NCBI GenBank assembly: GCA_951813075.1
Contig: OX638343.1
Location: 1,771,999 to 1,835,998, forward strand
Direction: 5' to 3'
DNA: 64,000 nt
Origin: Arenicellales bacterium
GTDB taxonomy: Bacteria; Pseudomonadota; Gammaproteobacteria; Arenicellales; JAJDZL01
In this document: piece by piece, positions 52,357 through 61,943 of the stretch
Position numbering within the stretch: position 1 is the stretch's first letter
Layout of the letters: each line of letters starts with the position of its first letter
Made by a program: the position numbers and the translations under genes
Notes under the pieces: generated by a model
The model's database searches: none
What the model was told of the DNA's origin: nothing
Seen by the model: only the letters and a program-made list of their open reading frames with translations

Positions 52357-53601
52357 TCAGCAATATCGAACAAAAATCCCAGCTCGAAGTTTCGGGTCAA
52401 ACCAAGTTGACTTTGGTGGCATGACCTGACCTGCGTCAGCGACATCTATCACTTGCTGAATCGCAGTATCGACACAGGCAAATCCGACTCGCCAACCTTT
52501 TCTGCAGCGCTCTATCAGCCCTGCAATTCCATCGACACCCGGTGTATAGTTCAGGCGTTGATCAGAGCGCGCATCACGTATCCCAAGAATTGGAGACAAC
52601 ACCCGCTCCTGTAATACAGACACGTCAAGCGACCCCGAGGGGTCATCTTCTGGCACCATCTTCTGTGGTATATGCAGGCTATAGGCCTGTTCATCAACAA
52701 CCATTGCGACCTCCCGTGCCTTCTTTGGCAAAAGCCGATCGATGTCTTCAAGATCACGGGATTCAACACGAATTCCAGCAGATTCAAGCGCACTGATGAA
52801 TTCTGATACCGCCAGTCCGTTAAGGTCGCGGACACAACGGAAATACGAAAAAATTCTCAACTGACTCTTCGGGAAAAGCGCGACAAACATATGGTCCGCT
52901 TTAGATCCCTTGACAGATGTTGCGCGCTGCCTGGCAATATGTGCGAAGCGCACCCCTGATGCACATCGATGGTGTCCGTCGGTCAGGTAGGTATTCTCAA
53001 TCTCCTCAAAACTTCGCTGCAACTGCCCCTCAACCTCGGAGTCGTTCACTCGCCATATAGTCTGCAATACATCGTCCCAGGCTGAAAATTCAAGAATCGG
53101 TGTCCCACTCATGACTTTTTGCTTTGCCTGGGAGATTTCATCGGTGTCCGCATAGGCAACGCAGATGGGACTGGAGGTGATTCCGACTGATTCCTGATAC
53201 TGCGTCAGCATGTTTTCTTTCTCAACCTGCGTATCCTCATGTTTCTTGAGCCTTCCTTCAACATAGTCACTGACTGGAATATCCGCAATTAATCCGGTCT
53301 GTTCGTGACTGCCTTCTCGAAGTCTGTACAAGAAGTAGGACGGCGAAGGGTTTTTTGCGAATACACCATTCACCATCAACTGGTTGAAATGAGATTTGTT
53401 GTGATCCAGGATCTTATTGAGAGTCGGAGGTGATTCAGGAAATTCTTCCAGCGTACGCATCACATTGACATAGTTGTCGGGGAACTTCTCGGCAAACTCG
53501 CGACGCTCCGAAGGGAGCATCGCGTCGTATGCCGGCGTGACCACGTTTTGAACGTGTTCCGGTTTGACCAAATAGCCATCAAATTTTGAAATGATTGGCA
53601 T
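52357..53601 (-). CDS. DUF1015 family protein
   Basis: This 414-residue protein begins MPIISKFDGYLVKPEHVQNV and shows DUF1015 features: VVTPAYDAMLPSERREFAEK, FAKNPSPSYFLYRLREGSHE, and LTDGHHRCASGVRFAHIARQ (TDGHHR motif). DUF1015 genes often sit beside serA/serC and may act in serine metabolism, but no activity is firmly established. It follows serC by 33 bases on the same strand. Confidence 0.88.
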   Translation of the reverse strand: MPIISKFDGYLVKPEHVQNVVTPAYDAMLPSERREFAEKFPDNYVNVMRTLEEFPESPPTLNKILDHNKSHFNQLMVNGVFAKNPSPSYFLYRLREGSHEQTGLIADIPVSDYVEGRLKKHEDTQVEKENMLTQYQESVGITSSPICVAYADTDEISQAKQKVMSGTPILEFSAWDDVLQTIWRVNDSEVEGQLQRSFEEIENTYLTDGHHRCASGVRFAHIARQRATSVKGSKADHMFVALFPKSQLRIFSYFRCVRDLNGLAVSEFISALESAGIRVESRDLEDIDRLLPKKAREVAMVVDEQAYSLHIPQKMVPEDDPSGSLDVSVLQERVLSPILGIRDARSDQRLNYTPGVDGIAGLIERCRKGWRVGFACVDTAIQQVIDVADAGQVMPPKSTWFDPKLRAGIFVRYC

Positions 53602-53634
53602 GTTGGGCGATCCTCAGACAATCTGACCGTAAAT

Positions 53635-54723
53635 CTATTTCGAGTTGGCTGCGCGAAATTCGCTCATGAAGTTCGCCAGTGTTTCAGCACCTTCCATCGG
53701 CATGGAATTGTAGATGCTGGCACGCAACCCTCCGACACTCCGATGGCCACCAAGGTTCACCAAACCGACTGATTCCGCCTGTTCCTGAAAATCGCTTTGC
53801 AATTTATCACTGGGCATTCGAAAAACCACATTCATGAATGACCGACTTTCTCCCTGCACTGGACAATCATAAAAACCATCGCTGGCATCAATCGCGTCGT
53901 ATACATGTCCCGATTTTATTCGAGCAATTTTCGCGAACTCTTCGACTCCACCGTGTTCCTTGTAGTATTTGAGTACCTTGCCGGCTACATAAATCGGGAA
54001 TACTGCGGGTGTGTTGAATCGCGAACCGCTCTCATGCTGTCGGCGATAGTCCAAATAACTCGGCAGTTCTCGCGGTTTGGTTTCAAGCACCGATTTCCTG
54101 ACGATAACCAGCGCTACCCCAGAGGGGCCGATATTCTTCTGCGCGCCACCATAAGCGACATTTATCAATTCCCAAGGTATTGGTCGGGAAAGATAATCTG
54201 ACGACATATCTGCAACTAGAGGCACACCGATATCCGGCCATTCAAACAACCTCACCCCACCAATTGTCTCGTTCGTGGTTACGTGCAAGTAAGATGTATC
54301 AGATTCAAGTTCGATTTCTTCAGCTTTCGGTGAACGGGAAAAGTTCTCAGCGCTACCATCCCAGGCTGTGTATACATTCGCGTATACTTTCGCATCTTTC
54401 ATTGCGAGTTTTGCCCAATGTCCGGAATTGACAAATCCCGCTTTATCATCAGGAGTAAGAAGATTCATCGCGGACATCGCAAACTGTAGTGTTGCACCTC
54501 CTTGAATCAGGAGAATTGTGAACTCATCCGGTACCGCCAGCAGCTCTCTGACAAGATCAACAACCTCGCAATGCACTTCATCGTAGTGTTTCCCGCGATG
54601 ACTGTGTTCAATGATCGACATCCCTGTGTCTTTGTAGTTTACAAGTTCCGATTGGGTTTCCTCCAGAACTTCATACGGTAGCGTACAGGGTCCGGGACAA
54701 AAGTTATACACACGTTTTGGCAA
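53635..54723 (-). CDS. serC: Phosphoserine aminotransferase SerC
   Basis: The 362-residue protein is a class V aminotransferase: VYNFCPGPCTLPYEVLEETQ, ILLIQGGATLQFAMSAMNLL, PLVADMSSDYLSRPIPWELI, and the PLP lysine in AYGGAQKNIGPSGVALVIV. It ends with GHRSVGGLRASIYNSMPMEG. It converts 3-phosphohydroxypyruvate to phosphoserine, with glutamate as donor. It lies between serA and DUF1015. Confidence 0.95.
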   Translation of the reverse strand: MPKRVYNFCPGPCTLPYEVLEETQSELVNYKDTGMSIIEHSHRGKHYDEVHCEVVDLVRELLAVPDEFTILLIQGGATLQFAMSAMNLLTPDDKAGFVNSGHWAKLAMKDAKVYANVYTAWDGSAENFSRSPKAEEIELESDTSYLHVTTNETIGGVRLFEWPDIGVPLVADMSSDYLSRPIPWELINVAYGGAQKNIGPSGVALVIVRKSVLETKPRELPSYLDYRRQHESGSRFNTPAVFPIYVAGKVLKYYKEHGGVEEFAKIARIKSGHVYDAIDASDGFYDCPVQGESRSFMNVVFRMPSDKLQSDFQEQAESVGLVNLGGHRSVGGLRASIYNSMPMEGAETLANFMSEFRAANSK

Positions 54724-54766
54724 AGTTCACCTCCAACAAATTCAAGTAGTTGAGTGATAAAAAAGA

Positions 54767-55729
54767 TTACTGATTGACTCGATTGATGATGCTGCCTTCC
54801 GCATAGGCATTGATGATTTCAATAACACCTTCTGCGACTGCAGCCTGCGCCTGATCGGTCGATGCTCCGATGTGATGCGTTCCATAAACGTTCGGGTGCG
54901 AGGCTAACTCTGATTCGAATTCACCGCTTGAAGCACCGGGTTCGTTCTTGTAGACATCCAAACCTGCTCGCAATCCTTTGCTGTCCAAAGCCTTGAGTAA
55001 TGCCTGTTCATCGACTACATCGCCACGGGAGGTATTCAGTAATATTGCACCATCACGCATCCAGCCAAGAAACTCCTCATCGACAAGATTTTTCGTGCCC
55101 GGTGCGGCCGGCACATGCACAGTCACAATATCGCTGTTTCTTACAAGTTGCTCGAGGCTATCAACAGTCCGAATTTCAAGTGACTGCATTTTTTGTAGCA
55201 GCGCAGGTGAGCGACCCGGCTTTTCGATCATGATGACTTCCAGACCGAATGCACGAGCACGTTCAGCAACGGCCATACCAATCGCGCCAGCACCGACGAT
55301 TCCGATGGATTGACCAAACAATCCTTTTGCATTGGAAAAGGTTTTTTTATTCCACAGTCCGTCCTTTATTTCCCGTACATTGTCCGGAATTCTACGATCG
55401 ATCGCCAGCAACAATCCCATCGCCAATTCAGCGACCGCAATGGCGTTCTTACCAGGAACGTTACAAACCGGAATCCCCTTCTCGGTTGCGGACTGCTTGT
55501 CAATCGTGTTGGTTCCGGCGCCAGCACGGATAACAATTTTTAGCTGATCGGCTGCGTCAAGTGTTGGTTTTTCCACCTTGGTACTACGCACCACCAGTAC
55601 TTCATAGCCTGCAATTGCACCAGCAATGTCATCTGCTTGCAGGTCCGGTTGAAAACTAATTTCGTGACCATTGCTCTGTAGTTGTGCGAGTTGCTTGGAT
55701 GGATACTTGTCGGCAAAAAGAATTTTCAT
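54767..55729 (-). CDS. serA: D-3-phosphoglycerate dehydrogenase-type protein SerA
   Basis: The 320-residue protein lacks the ACT domain of long SerA forms. It has VIRAGAGTNTIDKQSATEKG, the NAD motif GQSIGIVGAGAIGMAVAERA, and ILLNTSRGDVVDEQALL, with the catalytic His in YGTHHIGASTDQAQAAVAEG. It oxidises 3-phosphoglycerate in serine synthesis; other 2-hydroxyacid dehydrogenases are possible, but adjacency to serC favours SerA. The cluster is serA-serC-DUF1015 on the minus strand. Confidence 0.88.
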   Translation of the reverse strand: MKILFADKYPSKQLAQLQSNGHEISFQPDLQADDIAGAIAGYEVLVVRSTKVEKPTLDAADQLKIVIRAGAGTNTIDKQSATEKGIPVCNVPGKNAIAVAELAMGLLLAIDRRIPDNVREIKDGLWNKKTFSNAKGLFGQSIGIVGAGAIGMAVAERARAFGLEVIMIEKPGRSPALLQKMQSLEIRTVDSLEQLVRNSDIVTVHVPAAPGTKNLVDEEFLGWMRDGAILLNTSRGDVVDEQALLKALDSKGLRAGLDVYKNEPGASSGEFESELASHPNVYGTHHIGASTDQAQAAVAEGVIEIINAYAEGSIINRVNQ

Positions 55730-56273
55730 TTAAAACCTTTGAATCAATGATTTGAAACAACAACGGGAGGCATCAGCGCGTATCCCAGCATAATTCCTGC
55801 TTGCTCAGAATAAAATGTCCCGATCAAAATCAGCAAGGGCATTTCGCGTGGACAACTGCCAGATTTACACCCGATCATAGAGGCAGGCACAGGAAAAGGC
55901 GATTATACAAATAACGATTGTTTCTTCATCAAAATTTATTCGAATAAGGGATTTACGAAATACTGAACGAAATTTTTATCGAATCGTCCTTGCTGGGCCA
56001 CAGATTTTCCAAATGCCAATTGTGAATCCAATAGGCGCGATATCGCCCCGGAATCCAGCAATCAGACGAATTGGTACACCCCAAGCGAATTGTCAAAAAA
56101 GTTGTCTTGAAATTATGGGGAAGGCAAGGGCGCCGGAAACATTCCGACAAGCCTGTCAAACTTTCGCGCTCGTCTGAGAGTGTGACCGCGAAATCTAAAT
56201 AGAGTGAACACCTATTCTGAGTTTATCTGAACACACAATCCGACGTTCCTGAAACTTCAAAAGCAGGAACGAA
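55730..56273. other. Intergenic stretch without recognised gene
   Basis: This 544-base gap lies between serA and the methyltransferase gene. It is A+T-rich and carries the serA promoter. Small frames are present but show no family resemblance. Confidence 0.5.
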
Positions 56274-57038
56274 TCAGTTTTTGACAGCACTGAAATTTGT
56301 CGGTCTTAATTCGCCAGCATCGACAACCTTCATCTTCAACGTTGAACTTTGTAACCGAAAGTCAGCCATTTCCTCACCAAAATTCTTCACAAACTTTGAT
56401 CGGCTTTCACCACTGACCTTGTCAATTTCTGCGCGCACCGCGTTGCAATACCAACTATTGCGATCCCGAGTCTTTACAGAATCAAATCCAATTCCGGTGA
56501 GCAAACGCTGCAACTGAGCGGCTGTGTGAAAGTGGAAATCCAATTCGCAGAAATCGAGCCAAGCGCGAACCAATTCTGATTGATTGGTGTTATCGCTTCC
56601 CAGCCAATCACTACCAACCAGTAAGCCGCCTCGGCGAAGCACACGGTGCAATTCTTCGAAAATCGAGCACTTGTCCTGAATGTGAACAATCACATCTTTG
56701 GTGAATACAACATCGAACTCAGCGTCATCGAAGTCGAGAGGGCCTGGCTCAGCCAGCCGGTACTTTATCTGTTCGGCCAGGCCAGCTGCCTGCGTGTCAA
56801 TCCTGGCTCGCTCGATCAGTGCCTCAGCTACATCAATTCCAACGACTTCCTGAGCTTTGTGCTCCGTCACCAACAAATGGGTGATACCACCGATACCGCA
56901 ACCCATGTCGAGTACTTTCTTACCCTTGATGCTGCTACCGCGCAATATTTCCGAAATCTCCTCACAGCCACCAGGCGACAGAAACCCCTCGCCCCACAAC
57001 CACTCGAGACCACCTACAAATTCTTTATCGTAGGCCAT
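56274..57038 (-). CDS. SAM-dependent methyltransferase, PMT/sarcosine-dimethylglycine type
   Basis: From ATG 57038 the protein has 254 residues. It begins MAYDKEFVGGLEWLWGEGFL with the PMT-like SPGG turn. It has the SAM motif KKVLDMGCGIGGITHLLV, GIDVAEALIERARIDTQ, the post-I acidic motif DFDDAEFDVVFTKDVIVHIQ and a C-terminal GELRPTNFSAVKN tail. An alternative upstream ATG (57080) is less family-like. Related enzymes make choline-type or glycine-betaine-type methylations; the partner gene metF suggests methyl traffic. Substrate unproven. Confidence 0.8.
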   Translation of the reverse strand: MAYDKEFVGGLEWLWGEGFLSPGGCEEISEILRGSSIKGKKVLDMGCGIGGITHLLVTEHKAQEVVGIDVAEALIERARIDTQAAGLAEQIKYRLAEPGPLDFDDAEFDVVFTKDVIVHIQDKCSIFEELHRVLRRGGLLVGSDWLGSDNTNQSELVRAWLDFCELDFHFHTAAQLQRLLTGIGFDSVKTRDRNSWYCNAVRAEIDKVSGESRSKFVKNFGEEMADFRLQSSTLKMKVVDAGELRPTNFSAVKN

Positions 57039-57147
57039 AATCACAATTATATTTGTAGGATGAAAATTGTCGTACCGCACTTATACTATAAAATCAGTTT
57101 CCTTCAATCATCGAATCCAATTAGCATCCAGACGGAGATATTTTGTT

Positions 57148-58041
57148 TTGGTCACGAGAAAATTACAGCAGAAAATCAACAATGGCGATTTCATCATCAC
57201 CTGTGAACTGACCCCTCCCAAAGGAACTGACCTGACAGCACTGTTTGCGAAAGCTGACATGCTCAAACATCAGATTACCGCTTTCAATCTAACAGAATCT
57301 CACGCTGCGAGGATGGCTATGGATCCCACCGCAGCCGCGCATCTGCTTCTTGATCGCGGAATCGAACCGATTGTTCAAATGACTTCTCGTGACAAAAATC
57401 GAATTGCCATCCAAGCCTGCATACTCGGCGCCGCAGCACTCGGCATACCGAATCTGGTATTCATGGGCGGCGACCCTCCCAAAGCAGGTGATCACCCGGA
57501 CGCCAAACCCGTTTTTGATCTTTTTGCATCACAACTCCTGGACGCGGTCAGCACGCTTCAGTCGGGCACCGACTACACGGGCAACACTCTGAACGGAACA
57601 CCAAAATTTTGTGTTGGTGCGGTTGTCAATCCCGGCTCACCTAATCTTGAGACTGAAATCGATAATATGCACAGAAAGATCGATTCCGGTGCTTCTTTCC
57701 TGCAAACACAGGCGGTTTATGATGCCCGCCATTTTCAGTCGTTCTTGCAGAAAATCGGCGATGTCAAAATTCCCATTCTGGCCGGCGTGATTCCGATCAA
57801 ATCTGTGATAATGGCGCAGTATATGAATGAGAAGGTCCCCGGTATTACCGTACCGGATGCGCTGATAAGCAAAATTGCAGACCAGGGCGATGACCGAAAG
57901 CGAATCACCGAAACCAGCATTCAGATGTCTGCCGAACTGGTTAGCGATCTTCGACAAATCGCCGGAGGGTTGCATATTATGGCTATCGGTTGGGAAGACC
58001 GAATCCCACAGATATTGGAATCCGGTGGAATCAGCGCTTAA
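57148..58041 (+). CDS. Methylenetetrahydrofolate reductase family protein (MetF-like)
   Basis: From TTG 57148 (GGAGA site nine bases upstream), 297 residues carry the MetF TIM barrel: FIITCELTPPKGTDLTALFA, FNLTESHAARMAMDPTAAAH, GIPNLVFMGGDPPKAGDHPD, GVVNPGSPN-like VGAVVNPGSPNLETEIDNMH, and SGASFLQTQAVYDARHFQSF. Such genes commonly sit beside sarcosine oxidase, where one-carbon units reach folate. A longer frame upstream starts at TTG 57067 but is not conserved-looking. Its stop overlaps that of soxG (convergent). Confidence 0.85.
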   Translation: MVTRKLQQKINNGDFIITCELTPPKGTDLTALFAKADMLKHQITAFNLTESHAARMAMDPTAAAHLLLDRGIEPIVQMTSRDKNRIAIQACILGAAALGIPNLVFMGGDPPKAGDHPDAKPVFDLFASQLLDAVSTLQSGTDYTGNTLNGTPKFCVGAVVNPGSPNLETEIDNMHRKIDSGASFLQTQAVYDARHFQSFLQKIGDVKIPILAGVIPIKSVIMAQYMNEKVPGITVPDALISKIADQGDDRKRITETSIQMSAELVSDLRQIAGGLHIMAIGWEDRIPQILESGGISA

Positions 58042-58643
58042 AGTGAATGAAATTCGCTTTCCTGACCGGCATCAACCAACCAATTCCATAGATGTTCGGC
58101 AAAACTTCGTCTGACAACTATATCAATCGTCACCGCAGCAGCTGACTGGGCAAACAGAGTCACAGACGCTCGCGCTAGTACAGTCTGGATACAGGAACCT
58201 GCTTGAAAATTGCGCGGATGAAGATCGTATGACACACCTCTTCCCAATAAGTCGGCAGCTTTCGGTCCAGTTGCACGAATGATGGTTTGTGCAGCACTGA
58301 TATCGACACGGGTGACAAAGTCATCGCCATATGCGAATTCGTTCAACGCGTAATCCAGCGAATCTTTTGCATGGAACGGGGTAACGATCAGCCATTCGTC
58401 CGGACCCAGCCACGCACACAGATTGTCTTCGTGTACGACGAAAATATTCGGACCCTGTGGCGCATCGAACCCCAGCAACTGACGAAACCTCGAACTTGCC
58501 TGTTGATCATCCGGCTGAAAACGAACATTGTAGTGTCTCAGAAAAGGTAGTTCGGTGAGCGTAATGCCGTTAAATTCAACGTGAGGAACATCTTCTCCGT
58601 GAAGGGAATTCAGAGGCGATCGCATGGCTGCCATCTCAAACAT
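58038..58643 (-). CDS. soxG: Sarcosine oxidase gamma subunit SoxG
   Basis: From ATG 58643 (AAGGGG upstream), 201 residues show the SoxG pattern: RSPLNSLHGEDVPHVEFNGI, LTELPFLRHYNVRFQPDDQQ, CAWLGPDEWLIVTPFHAKDS and VDISAAQTIIRATGPKAADL. It packs on SoxA in the heterotetramer. An upstream GTG at 58661 is possible. It overlaps the soxA stop by eight bases and is the last gene of the operon. Confidence 0.87.
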   Translation of the reverse strand: MFEMAAMRSPLNSLHGEDVPHVEFNGITLTELPFLRHYNVRFQPDDQQASSRFRQLLGFDAPQGPNIFVVHEDNLCAWLGPDEWLIVTPFHAKDSLDYALNEFAYGDDFVTRVDISAAQTIIRATGPKAADLLGRGVSYDLHPRNFQAGSCIQTVLARASVTLFAQSAAAVTIDIVVRRSFAEHLWNWLVDAGQESEFHSL

Positions 58644-61638
58644 TCTGCCTTTCCCCTTCACGGTCGTAAAAAATAGGATTACAGATTGATACAGGTACTG
58701 ATTCCCCCGTCATCAGAATCGAATGAATGCGCGCACCCATTCTGGATTTTCCACCCTTGACAACCGCCAGCGCGATGGATCGTCCCAGACTTGCACTGAA
58801 GTAACTGGAAGTAACATGGCCGATCATTGGCGTAGGACGAGCATCGGTTGGTAATTCCACGAGCTGCGCACCTTCAGGTAACACCTTATTGGGATCTTCC
58901 GTCAGTAATCCGACAAACTGTTTGCGATCTTCACGAATGCAGTCGGACCGACTCAACGACCGTTTCCCCAGACAATCTTTATTTTTTGAGACAATCCAGG
59001 ACATACCCATATCGACGGGCGTCATGGATCCGTCGGTATCCTGCCCGACGATAATGAACCCTTTTTCGGCACGCAATACATGCATTGTCTCTGTTCCATA
59101 AGGTGTGATACCGAATTCCATTCCGGCCTCGAAAACCTTCTCCCAGACATCTTTGCCGCAATCCGAGGGTACATTGATTTCGTAGGATAATTCACCGCTG
59201 AAACTGACCCGGAAAATCCTCGCCTCAACGCTTGCCACAACTGAATCCCGGAAAGTCATGAACGGAAACTGATCATTGGATGCGTCCAGGGTCGGTGCGA
59301 CTTTAGTGAGTATCTCACGCGCTTTAGGACCAGCAATCGATATAACCGCCCACTGATCGGTCACAGAAGTGAAATACACCCTCATCGACGGCCATTCAGT
59401 CTGTCTCCAACGCTCCATCCAAGACAAAACCGCAGCTGCTCCGCCTGTCGTCGTCGTCATGTAGAAGTGGTTGTCACCGAGTTTGGCAGTTACACCATCA
59501 TCCATGATCATCCCGTCTTCTCCCAGCATCAGGCCATAGCGACAGGACCCAACTGGCAGATTCGACCAAGAGTTTGTATAGACATAGTTCAGGAACTCCG
59601 CTGCATCCGGGCCGTATATTTCGATCTTGCCCAATGTCGACGCGTCAATGACGCCCACCTGTTTTCTGACAGCCAGACACTCGCGGTTCACTGCCTGATC
59701 CATGGTCTCCCCGGATTTTGGGTAGTACCACGGTCGCTTCCACTGCCCTACGTTCTCGAATTCCGCACCGTGCTCGACATGCCAGTCGTGCATCGCTGTC
59801 TTACGAACAGGATCAAAAAATGTCGGACCGATTTCACGGCCGGCGATCGCGCCGAATGTCACCGGGGTGTAGAAAGGTCTGAACGTGGTTGTTCCGGTCT
59901 GTATGAGATCCTGACCGAGTTCCTCGGAAAGAATGGCCATACCGTTGATGTTTCCCAGTTTTCCCTGGTCGGTACCAAATCCAAGCAGGGTGTACCTTTT
60001 CAGATGCTCAATAGATTGATATCCTTCCTGCACCGCGATTTTGATATCCTTGACAGTGGTATCGTTTTGAAAATCCACAAACCTTTTCAGTCGATCTGAA
60101 GAACCTGAACCCGGCACCTGCCACAACGGTCTGATGGCGTACTCGCTGGTGTATGCATCAGATACTTCCTGAATCACAGGCAAATCGACTACTTGGCATC
60201 CAGCACTATGAGCGGCTGAAATTCCTGCCTGATAACCGTCGCTGACCGCCTTTTCGGCAGAAAAATTTCCGCTGGCCGCACCAACCGAAATTTCATTCTG
60301 AAAAGCTGGCCCGGGTACGAAACATGCTTTTTCGTCGTCAAATACGGGTTTGGCTCCCGATTGGGCGTGCAGATGTACCGCAGGACTCCAACCCCCAGAA
60401 ACAGCGAGCAGGTCGCAATCGAACTTCTCAGGGGTTCCTTCCAGCGATTTGCCATCAGCTGATAGTCTCATCACCTCCACAGCCGAAACACTTTTTTTAC
60501 CTTGGGCACGGACAACAACCGACCCTTTCATCATCTTGACCCCGCGGTGGGCCAGCTTGTCGAACAATGGATCGGAAATTTCGGTGCGGGCGTCGACCAG
60601 CGCACCAACTCCAACACCATTGTCCAGCATATGCAAAGCACTTCTATAGGCAGTGTCGTTATTGGTGAAAATCACCGCGTTTTGTCCCGGTTTGACCGCG
60701 TAACGATTGATATAGTCTGAAACCGCCGACGACAGCATGACCCCGGGCAGATCGTTGCTGGCAAAAACAAGTGGACGTTCAATCGCGCCGGTCGACAGAA
60801 CGACCTGCTTTGCCCGAACTCTCCAAATCTTCTCTCTGGCATTGCGGGTTGTCGCATTACCGAGATGGTCGGTAAGACGTTCGTTCAGCACAAGGAAATT
60901 ACCATCGTAATAACCGGCAACAGTGGTGCGCTTGAACAATCGCACTTCTGAAAATTCTTCGAGCTCGCGCAGAACGTCACTCACCCATTGCAGATTGTCC
61001 TCGGATTCTGTGCGCAGAAAGCCGCCACCAAACTGTTGACCCTCATCTGCGAGCATGACACGCGCGCCAGCGCGTGCCGCGCCAAGTGCTGCGGCAAGCC
61101 CGGTGGGGCCGCCGCCGACTACCAGCACGTCGCACCACGCATTGATCTTGTCATAACGATCAGGATCCGGTTCGGAGCTCACTTTTCCGAATCCGGCTGC
61201 GCGCCGGATCACTTTCTCATAAAACATCCATCCTTTTCGTGGATACATGAAGGTTTTGTAGTAGAACCCCGCCTGAAGAAATGGCGAGAGCCAATTCATC
61301 AGCGATAATGCATCAAGAGAAACGCTCGGCCAGCAATTGACACTGGACACTTTCAAGCCATCATAGATTTCTGTCTGCGTTGCGCGCAGATTGGGAATAG
61401 AGCGCGCGCCTCTGTTGACCTGAAGAAGTGCACTGGGTTCTTCAGCGCCGCTACCCATGATTCCTCTCGGTCGGTGATACTTGAGACTTCGGGCAACCAG
61501 CTTCACGTCATTCGCGAGCAATGCCGATGCGACAGTATCGCCGGTATAGCCGCCGTAAGTTCTTCCATTGAACTGAAAACTGACAGGCTGGCTGCGATCA
61601 ATCTGCCCGCCGGTAGGAAGTCGATTCTTCTGATTCAA
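58636..61638 (-). CDS. soxA: Sarcosine oxidase alpha subunit SoxA
   Basis: At 1000 residues it has the full SoxA order: an N-terminal beta-rich domain (TGGQIDRSQPVSFQFNGRTY), HRPRGIMGSGAEEPSALLQV, the NAD/FAD domain (CDVLVVGGGPTGLAAALGAA), and a C-terminal GcvT-like folate domain (AMHDWHVEHGAEFENVGQW through GELSYEINVPSDCGKDVWEK). The tetramer oxidises sarcosine to glycine with formation of 5,10-methylene-THF and peroxide. It starts four bases inside soxD. Confidence 0.95.
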   Translation of the reverse strand: MNQKNRLPTGGQIDRSQPVSFQFNGRTYGGYTGDTVASALLANDVKLVARSLKYHRPRGIMGSGAEEPSALLQVNRGARSIPNLRATQTEIYDGLKVSSVNCWPSVSLDALSLMNWLSPFLQAGFYYKTFMYPRKGWMFYEKVIRRAAGFGKVSSEPDPDRYDKINAWCDVLVVGGGPTGLAAALGAARAGARVMLADEGQQFGGGFLRTESEDNLQWVSDVLRELEEFSEVRLFKRTTVAGYYDGNFLVLNERLTDHLGNATTRNAREKIWRVRAKQVVLSTGAIERPLVFASNDLPGVMLSSAVSDYINRYAVKPGQNAVIFTNNDTAYRSALHMLDNGVGVGALVDARTEISDPLFDKLAHRGVKMMKGSVVVRAQGKKSVSAVEVMRLSADGKSLEGTPEKFDCDLLAVSGGWSPAVHLHAQSGAKPVFDDEKACFVPGPAFQNEISVGAASGNFSAEKAVSDGYQAGISAAHSAGCQVVDLPVIQEVSDAYTSEYAIRPLWQVPGSGSSDRLKRFVDFQNDTTVKDIKIAVQEGYQSIEHLKRYTLLGFGTDQGKLGNINGMAILSEELGQDLIQTGTTTFRPFYTPVTFGAIAGREIGPTFFDPVRKTAMHDWHVEHGAEFENVGQWKRPWYYPKSGETMDQAVNRECLAVRKQVGVIDASTLGKIEIYGPDAAEFLNYVYTNSWSNLPVGSCRYGLMLGEDGMIMDDGVTAKLGDNHFYMTTTTGGAAAVLSWMERWRQTEWPSMRVYFTSVTDQWAVISIAGPKAREILTKVAPTLDASNDQFPFMTFRDSVVASVEARIFRVSFSGELSYEINVPSDCGKDVWEKVFEAGMEFGITPYGTETMHVLRAEKGFIIVGQDTDGSMTPVDMGMSWIVSKNKDCLGKRSLSRSDCIREDRKQFVGLLTEDPNKVLPEGAQLVELPTDARPTPMIGHVTSSYFSASLGRSIALAVVKGGKSRMGARIHSILMTGESVPVSICNPIFYDREGERQNV

Positions 61639-61916
61639 TCTCCGTCCTCCGGCTTCGGGTCAGTGTGCTTATAGCTAATACCAAACTTATAAGTGACGGT
61701 ATCTCTTTGCGCGTTGAACCAGCGTCGGCATCCACCGCTATGGACCCATTGCTCGGTTTGCCAGCCCTTGGTGTTGTCGCGCATGAAAAGGTAGTCAGCC
61801 CATTGTTCGTCAGTCAACTCGTCAGGCTTGAGCGGGCGGACGATGTGTGCCTCTCCACCGCAACTGAACTCCGCCTGCTCCCTGAGTCCGCACCACGGAC
61901 ATCGAATCAACAGCAT
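61635..61916 (-). CDS. soxD: Sarcosine oxidase delta subunit SoxD
   Basis: This 93-residue protein holds the zinc site (LIRCPWCGLREQAEFSCGGE, with SGGCRRWFNAQRD), together giving Cys and His ligands typical of SoxD. It stabilises the sarcosine oxidase tetramer. It overlaps soxA by four bases and follows soxB by 27. Confidence 0.93.
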   Translation of the reverse strand: MLLIRCPWCGLREQAEFSCGGEAHIVRPLKPDELTDEQWADYLFMRDNTKGWQTEQWVHSGGCRRWFNAQRDTVTYKFGISYKHTDPKPEDGD

Positions 61917-61943
61917 TTGTGATTCCTCACGTCGAGTTGAGTT

